A stretch of DNA of 64,000 nt from Ottelia alismoides (Eukaryota > Streptophyta > Magnoliopsida > Alismatales > Hydrocharitaceae): contig JAZKJV010011598.1 of the NCBI GenBank assembly GCA_037367405.1, positions 1,302,001 to 1,366,000 of the forward strand. Reading direction: 5' to 3'. The notes under the pieces were generated by a model, which was not told the DNA's origin, did not search any database, and was given only the letters and a program-made list of their open reading frames with translations. Below, piece after piece: positions 58,701 through 64,000 of this stretch. The position numbers and the translations under genes were made by a program. The first letter of the stretch is position 1; every line of letters begins with the position of its first letter.

Positions 58701-59288
58701 GATGACAACAGTATCCTGCAACTGGGGTTACACGACTAGACTAGAATGTCTACGTGTACATAGATGAGGGTCGCCGTGTCCGTAGACTCACACGACACTA
58801 CCCTTCAAATCACGACTCGTGTCTAGCGTGCACACACCATAGGGTGGCACACTACGGCTGACATATATGCACTAGGGTGCACACGGTTGCACAGGGATGC
58901 ACGTACGAACTTGCACATGCATACAGGCAGTGCACTGGAATGCACAGTGGATGCGCACTATGAGATGCGCGATGTGCACGCACCCTGCGCACGGGATCGG
59001 TGAAGGCGCTGGACTGGTCTTGCGTCAGGGGTGCGCACAATGGGATGATCGATGTGCACGCACCCCGCGCACGAGAACGACGAAGGGCACTCTCGACCTA
59101 GGGCTGCAGCACGAAGGCGCTTCCCACCTTGAGAACGTCTTGCGCACAGACCTGCGCATGGCTGGAGAAGCTTCCCAGCCAAGGGGCGGCGCCGACCTTG
59201 ATCGAGAGAGAGAGAGAGAGAGAGAAAGGGGCGGCGGGTGGGGGTAGGGCTAGGGTTAGGGTTTCAAGAACTCCGGCCTAGGACCGTC
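58701..59288 (-). other. GC-rich leader of young copia, possibly acquired
   Basis: Where gag should begin there is non-homologous sequence. In element sense, after the primer site: AAACCCTAACCCTAG (telo-box-like, 59245-59264), C-rich stretch, a CT repeat (59204-59226), a GC-rich part with ATG at 59159, then two copies of a ~48-base unit with GATGTGCACGCACCC (58950-58998 and 59031-59078) and many TGCAC words (58850-58950). The first part looks like a plant gene 5' UTR. No gag motif in any frame. Confidence 0.6.
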
Positions 59289-59300
59289 GCTCTGATACCA
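59289..59300 (-). other. tRNA-Met primer-binding site, young copia
   Basis: TGGTATCAGAGC on the minus strand, directly adjoining the 5' LTR, a perfect match to the initiator tRNA. Confidence 0.95.
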
Positions 59301-59428
59301 TGTTGAAAGGGAATGAGCGAGATAAAAATTCATCTAACCCTAGAGCTCTCTTATATAGGAGAAAATCTCTATGGGTAAATTACAGAAAAAGGACAATAAA
59401 AAGAACAAATAACATAATTACTCTAACA
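59301..59428 (-). mobile_element. 5' LTR of young copia
   Basis: 128 bases, TG...CA. It contains a good TATA box, TATATAAG at 59350-59357 on the minus strand. Confidence 0.95.
59350..59357 (-). promoter_or_regulatory. TATA box of young copia
   Basis: TATATAAG on the minus strand inside the 5' LTR; also kept in the 3' LTR. Transcription would start near 59325. Confidence 0.7.
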
Positions 59429-59433
59429 CAATA
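59429..59433. repeat. Target-site duplication of the young copia, right copy
   Basis: CAATA, equal to 54870-54874. Confidence 0.9.
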
Positions 59434-61355
59434 GCATTAAGACAAGACCCAAATCAACCAGTCACTAACAAATCCCAATGCATGGATCTAAACATTTACA
59501 AAACCACGTCCAAACCCCAATACAATGGCTGGTATGCCACTTCTCTCTTGAAGTTAAGATGACTCCCTATTGTCTCAAACCACATAAGATTATTCTTTTA
59601 CTTGTGAGCATGACGAATGGTCATCTACTTTCAACAATAAAAATCATATTTACATTGGATCATATGCATTAAGTTCAAAATCTCAGTACAATATATCCTT
59701 ATTTATACCCCTATCATAATCAGCTACAACAATGCCCATCTAGGTGATTGCTCATATTTAAGATGAATATATAGTGGTATTGGTCTCATGATTAAATGAA
59801 AACTAAGTAAATGCATTATGCTATAGTAGATCATCTGGCCAATTGGTCGGTATACACATTTAACTTGTTAATCAATGAAGACATGGAAGTATAGTTTGAT
59901 AAGCAGTAGTGATGCCAATTAATTATGCTGGTCATGGTAATCCTTACCCTGATTGTGCGAGGGTGTGATGACCCTCAACTGGACGGGAGATAGGAAGCCC
60001 AGTTAGGAGAGCGACCACCAAGTGCGCGGGTCTAGGATCCCAGTCTTTTTACGGTTTTTACGCGAGCTTGCAGTGTTTTTACACCTTGTTAGGATCCCGA
60101 CTTTTGATCAGTTTCACTGACCCTCTGTTTTTGGGTACCTAGGTTGGGGGTCTCTCGATTTAAGTTTTTCTCACGAGCTCGTTTGCCTGTATAGGTCGGG
60201 CCGATTTTTAGAGTGACTTTTCAGAGAGTCTCTCTCACCAGTCTCGGTGGCATAGTTTTGGAGTAGACCTATCCCTCTACTGGACCGCACTTCCATTTAG
60301 AGGGTGAGACAGAAGGGTCTATTAGGAGACCTCCTCACCCCTTGAGTTTTGGTTACCGTACTGCCAATAGGATTGGCGATGGCTAGAGTTGAGATCAGTT
60401 CAGTTGAATTGGCTACAGTTGAGTTTGCTACCAGAATCATCAATCATCGATAATTAATCAAATCTTAGATCTACTACTACAAATGACAGGAGAAGTTAGT
60501 GGACGTATTGGGAACTTAGTTAGGATGCATTATACTTCACTACATGCCTACAGAGGCATCCCAAACCTAAGGTACTCTTCACACCTTAGAGTCATAATGT
60601 GAGCTCATACTCAGACCAAGACCATAGACTATCCACTAGACTTGAGATGTTAGTTAGAATCACGAATCAGATCATAACCTCATCATTCTCATTATTAATA
60701 TCCCTAAACATGATCTTTAAATAAAAAAATAACATACACTTATGAGTCACCAACTAATATATGAAAATGTTAAGATATATACAAAAAAGTTATGGGTGAT
60801 GGGAAATCATGGGGCATACAAACAAGGCAGCTTGCTAACCATTTACCACGCAAGTAGTTGTAAATTTTTATCTGTCATTGCCTTTCTACTTGCTTTATTT
60901 AGACACACTATATTACTTGTTATTATTCTTTTTATATATGTTGAATTGTACACAACAACCATTGACGTCCTTTTGTTCCGCATGCTTGGCAAGCAAATCG
61001 TATGTGTCTCAGTAGCTGGCTGATGATCCCGAGCATCCGTTGTTATACCAAGTGGTACATATATTGTTGTTTATGTATAGTTGATAATATATAAATGCTT
61101 TTCTTTTCTTCTATCGCTTTTTGGGAATGCACGTACATAATGTAATATTCTCTTTTATTACATGTAAACTATATGGAAATTAATGCAATGGAAAGTTGGT
61201 GACATTTCTTGTTGGCTATGTGATAGTTTTTATTGATTTGAATATCATTGCAAAACATGGAAAATTTTCCCCTCAATTTCATGTATCTAATGTGATCATT
61301 ATTGAATGTTATATTGTGATGTCGTGTAAACGGGTAACCGGATCCGAGGGTGCCA

Positions 61356-61592
61356 AGCTCTGTAGCTATTGCCTCAAACAAGGACAGTGATGGGGCTCCA
61401 TTATTAGATGATGAAATCGAAGAAGAGTTGATGGTGGCGTAAAGTTAGAAGGGAAATGTGGAGCTTGAAGGTGGGTCCGGTTGTTCAAAGTTGGGTTAGG
61501 GTGTTTTGAGATAGAGGGTTGTGTTGTAATTCTGGTGGTTTAATAATAAAGGTTGAAGAGAATGAGAAGAGGAGGAAAAAGGAGGAATTTAC
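61356..61592 (-). mobile_element. A-like LTR fragment (right half)
   Basis: Flank of element D that should continue 43293-44066. It ends in a purine-rich stretch GAGAAGAGGAGG.. just before the next LTR start at 61593. The assignment rests on position and composition more than on alignment. Confidence 0.35.
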
Positions 61593-61687
61593 TGATGAAT
61601 AACTAATTCATCATCTTTACCAATTCTTTTAGGCTTAAAATCCCTTGCAAAACACATATAAATATCACTAAATATCACTTTTTAATA

Positions 61688-62070
61688 AGGGTTAAATGGG
61701 CCTACCCCCTAGGGGGAGCTAACTTGGCTCCCCCATCCCGTTTTCCCATTTTTTATTTTCTTTGAAAATTTCTTCGTGAAATTTCATCACTATATCCCTA
61801 TATCATGTCATTAAAATTTCGTGCGAAACAGAGACTCCTATGGCCTCCATCCAGACAGACATTTTTTAATGGTAACGGAATTGCTAAAATCAACCCCGTT
61901 TGGATGGAGGCCATAGAAGTCACTATTTCGCACGAAATTTTAATGACATAATATATGGATATATCGATGAAAATCCACGGAAGAAATTTTCAAAAAAATA
62001 AAAAATGGGAAAATTGGGGAGGGGGAGTCAAGTTAGCTCCCCCCATGGGGGCAACCGCATTTTACCCTTA
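61688..62070. mobile_element. Foldback MITE, 383 bp, PIF/Harbinger-like
   Basis: Inverted arms of roughly 165 bases start TAAGGGT(T/A)AAATG at both ends and fold into a long hairpin with a ~50-base loop near 61850-61900. It is flanked by TAA at 61685-61687 and 62071-62073, the 3-bp duplication typical of PIF/Harbinger (Tourist-like) elements. No coding capacity. Arms contain GGGGGAGCTAACTTG near each end. Confidence 0.75.
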
Positions 62071-63425
62071 TAATAATCCCAAATCATATGTAATAATTGT
62101 ATATTTATCACTATTTTAACCCAAAATAAAGAAACAAAGAAATAAAGGAAAAAGAAGAAAATAAGAAGACTGAATGCATGCAATAAATACAGACTGATCA
62201 TAACCTCGAGAGTAGGTCAAGACTTGACATAATCGACAAGGAATAAAGTAGGGGGAGATAAGGGCTTTAATCTATAAAAAAACAAGAAAATAATTTTTAC
62301 ATGTATATATTCATCAGTACATATATTATGCATATCTTCTACTATTTTATTTATCACTTAAACAAACTCAAATAAAATGTTTTCTTCTTGTAACTTGTGA
62401 ATAAAAATAAGTTGTAAATATTTAAACTAATTGCAATAAGAAACCCAGTATAGAATAAGAGAAACAACACTTTGAAAAAGTCATACTACAAAATTTGTCA
62501 GATCAATATCTACTCCATAAAAATTCAAAATAAACCACACTCACTTTCATTGTGTTCAAAATTAATTAAGCTTTAAAATGAAAGTTGGTTTCATGAAAAT
62601 CAGAGTTAAGATATGAAAGTTGCCTTTTTGGAGTGTTGTTGTATATGATGTCTATAGTATACCTGTATTATTTATTATTTTTATTTATTTTTTGTATTTT
62701 TACATATACAGTATCTTTAATACTTTGTATATTTTGTATATTATTTATATAAAATACAAACAAAAAATAACAAAAAATAAAATAAATAAAATTAAATAAG
62801 GAAATTTCTACTGCATGTATCATGTATATATGTTATATATACCCTTATTTAATTAACATATTAAACTAATTCACAAAAAATAAAAAAATATTTAAAATCC
62901 TTAAATTATTATGTAAATAGATAAAATACAAATTGTGTAATTATTTGTAAAATTAATTAATTAAAATGAATTTGTTGTATATGAAGGTATTTTTTCCTAT
63001 GAATAAAGGGTTTTATTCATTTTACCCTATTTAACTTATTTAATTTATTAAAAATCGCCCAAAATAAGTTTATTTATTAACATTATTTATTTTCAAAATC
63101 TTTTAATTTAAAATCATTTATTATTTATTTCTTGATTATTTTGTACTTTATTTGACTGTTTTTTTCTATAGCTGTTCGGACCTATTCGAACCAAGCCCTT
63201 ATTGGCTTGACCCAGGTCAACCCTCCCCCTTGCCCCAAAAAACACAAATAAATACCTGACATGCCTTCTTTTTTATTTTTCCCAGCCAATTCTGATCTCA
63301 TTTTCCTCAGATTTTTCTTCCCTAAGATCATATGATTATCCAAGCCACTTGCCTGAATAAAATCACGCCCCTTGGCCTCAGTTCGTGCGCTCCAATCCTT
63401 TTTGAAGTTTACCCATCCCCTTTCT

Positions 63426-63433
63426 TATAAATA
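63426..63433 (+). promoter_or_regulatory. TATA box of the right-hand LTR
   Basis: TATAAATA, a consensus TATA box, 235 bases upstream of the GTAAAA donor at 63661. The downstream leader resembles that of the LTR at 1-2945 (CCATTTTT..GAGAG). Confidence 0.65.
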
Positions 63434-64000
63434 ATGCTCCACATTCATTTCTCATCTCTGATCCATTTTTGAGAGCTCTCTTCGCTCGAGATCGACATCT
63501 AGAGTGAATTGAGGTGACATAGGAGCTCCTCCATGATCGGGAGAGCGAAAAATTCTCTGAGGAGCAAGATCCAGTTGCTGCCGAACTTGCTCCGACGTGC
63601 TTAGTATTTCTGTCCTTCCACCGTTGGATCGAGGCCACAACTACCGCATGTCCGCCGTAGGTAAAATGTAGGTTGGGTTTATTGTCTTTTAGCTTTTAAC
63701 CTTGTTAATTTTCATTCAACATTAGCTTAATTCGGTAGAATTTTGTTCAATCGCCACTCTTCGCGATCGGAGGTCATCTACTCAATTTTATCTCATTAAT
63801 CATTGATCCTTCTTAACCAAGCATTTCTCTGCCCTCTAGCGCAATATGATCATCCAGATTTCCACCATTTATGTAAATTCGATCTCATTCTGATCACCAC
63901 AATTGAGATCAACCATTCCTCTGCCATTTCCCTTATTTTTGGCACAATAATCATCGTCGGTGCAACGCCTTTTAGCTATGAATAACCTGCATGTTCTAGG

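Larger units (their letters stand above)
54875..59428 (-). mobile_element. Young Ty1/copia element, 4.55 kb, gag N-terminus missing
   Basis: Two 128-bp LTRs, perfect tRNA-Met primer site, polypurine tract and 5-bp duplications define it exactly. Interior, right to left: 570-base GC-rich leader without gag, RGG/zinc-finger end of gag, protease, integrase, Pro-rich linker, RT-RNase H. LTRs differ at one base in 128, so insertion is recent, yet pol has several frameshifts and stops. The copy was therefore probably moved by proteins supplied from elsewhere. Protease and integrase wording resemble the Ivana/Oryco or Ale type; I cannot decide between them. Confidence 0.9.
44067..61355 (+). mobile_element. 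Element D: Tekay/Del-type chromovirus (Ty3/gypsy)
   Basis: 5' LTR 44067-47851, primer site, gag, protease, RT, RNase H, integrase, chromodomain-like tail, polypurine region, 3' LTR 53077-61355 with a copia insert. LTRs begin TGTAACA, end near GGATCCGAGGGT..CA and are about 3.7-3.8 kb without the insert, which suits Tekay/Del elements. A candidate target duplication is CTCTA (44062-44066) and CTCTG (61358-61362), one mismatch. All genes carry many stops, so the element is inactive. Confidence 0.85.
53077..61355 (+). mobile_element. 3' LTR of element D, split by a copia insertion
   Basis: Parts 53077-54874 and 59434-61355 match the 5' LTR in order. The first base pair reads TATAACA instead of TGTAACA. 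The right end is at GGGTGCCA (61355), or two bases later if the CTCTG duplication is right. Confidence 0.8.
61593..64000 (+). mobile_element. A-like LTR on plus strand, right end outside window
   Basis: Begins TGATGAATAACTAATTCATC and continues CTTAAAATCCCTTGC, which matches the start of LTR A read on its sense strand (TGATGAATCCATGATTCATC..GCAAAATCCCTT). A MITE interrupts it at 61688-62070. A long AT-rich part follows to about 63170, then the promoter part: TATAAATA at 63426-63433, a leader with GAGAGCTCTC, and a splice-donor-like TAG|GTAAAA at 63661. The interior of the element would lie beyond the window. Confidence 0.55.

Noticed and set aside
59245..59264. Interstitial telomere repeat
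   Set aside because: Only about two to three imperfect units of the plant telomere motif, located in a copia leader; more like a telo-box of a gene leader.
44067..61355. Centromeric CRM-type chromovirus
   Set aside because: LTRs of 3.7-3.8 kb and the C-terminal wording fit Tekay/Del better; CRM LTRs are usually much shorter. Not excluded by a tree.
63378..63985. First exon of a host gene driven by the TATAAATA box
   Set aside because: The arrangement matches the promoter-leader-donor order of the LTRs in this window, and the sequence lies within an LTR-like unit starting at 61593. A host promoter cannot be fully excluded because the window ends.

Overview
The window is plant nuclear DNA made almost entirely of nested retrotransposons. 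I find no convincing host gene, rRNA, tRNA or CRISPR array. The plant assignment rests on Athila-type and chromovirus-type Ty3/gypsy elements, Ty1/copia elements with tRNA-Met primer sites, a tRNA-Asp primer-binding site of plant type, and long LTRs with GC-rich leaders. The species cannot be named from this. A repeat-rich, probably pericentromeric or intergenic block of a large-genome flowering plant is the best guess.

Layout. 1-2945: an LTR on the plus strand (here called B family), cut by the window edge. 2946-4323: AT-rich unassigned DNA. 4324-7798: a badly decayed Ty1/copia element on the minus strand. 7799-35035: element A, an Athila-type Ty3/gypsy element on the minus strand. Its 3' LTR is 7799-10920, its interior (integrase, RNase H, reverse transcriptase, protease, gag) is 10921-21162, and its 5' LTR is split into 21163-21595 and 33047-35035. 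Element A is flanked by the 5-bp duplication TGGAT. 21596-33046: element B, also minus strand, inserted in the 5' LTR of A. It has 3-kb LTRs, a tRNA-Asp primer site, a protease-like ORF of 303 residues and no reverse transcriptase or integrase. 35041-38929: unassigned. 38930-43292: two further diverged LTR pieces (family C). 43293-44066 and 61356-61592: two halves of an older A-like LTR. 44067-61355: element D, a plus-strand chromovirus (Tekay/Del type) with LTRs of about 3.7 kb. Its 3' LTR holds a young 4.55-kb copia (54875-59428, minus strand, target duplication CAATA). 61593-64000: another A-like LTR on the plus strand, carrying a 383-bp foldback MITE.

How the parts relate. A and B share LTR design, leader, primer site, a hairpin next to the polypurine tract, and a series of hairpins in the 3' untranslated region. 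B therefore looks like a non-autonomous partner of the A lineage. Several LTRs keep the same gene-like order: a hairpin block, a G-box-like palindrome, a TATA box, 235-280 bases of leader, a consensus 5' splice site and (where visible) an AG acceptor. The order of insertion can be read directly: copia remnant, then A, then B on the left; old LTR, then D, then copia on the right.

The most interesting signals are structural: hairpins with paired base changes, introns inside LTRs, a gag-less young copia whose leader resembles a host 5' UTR, and a protease-like ORF that stays open although its active-site motif is changed. None proves a new system; each has a decisive test listed. Alignments were made by eye, so LTR ends are good to a few bases where termini and duplications agree and only approximate elsewhere.
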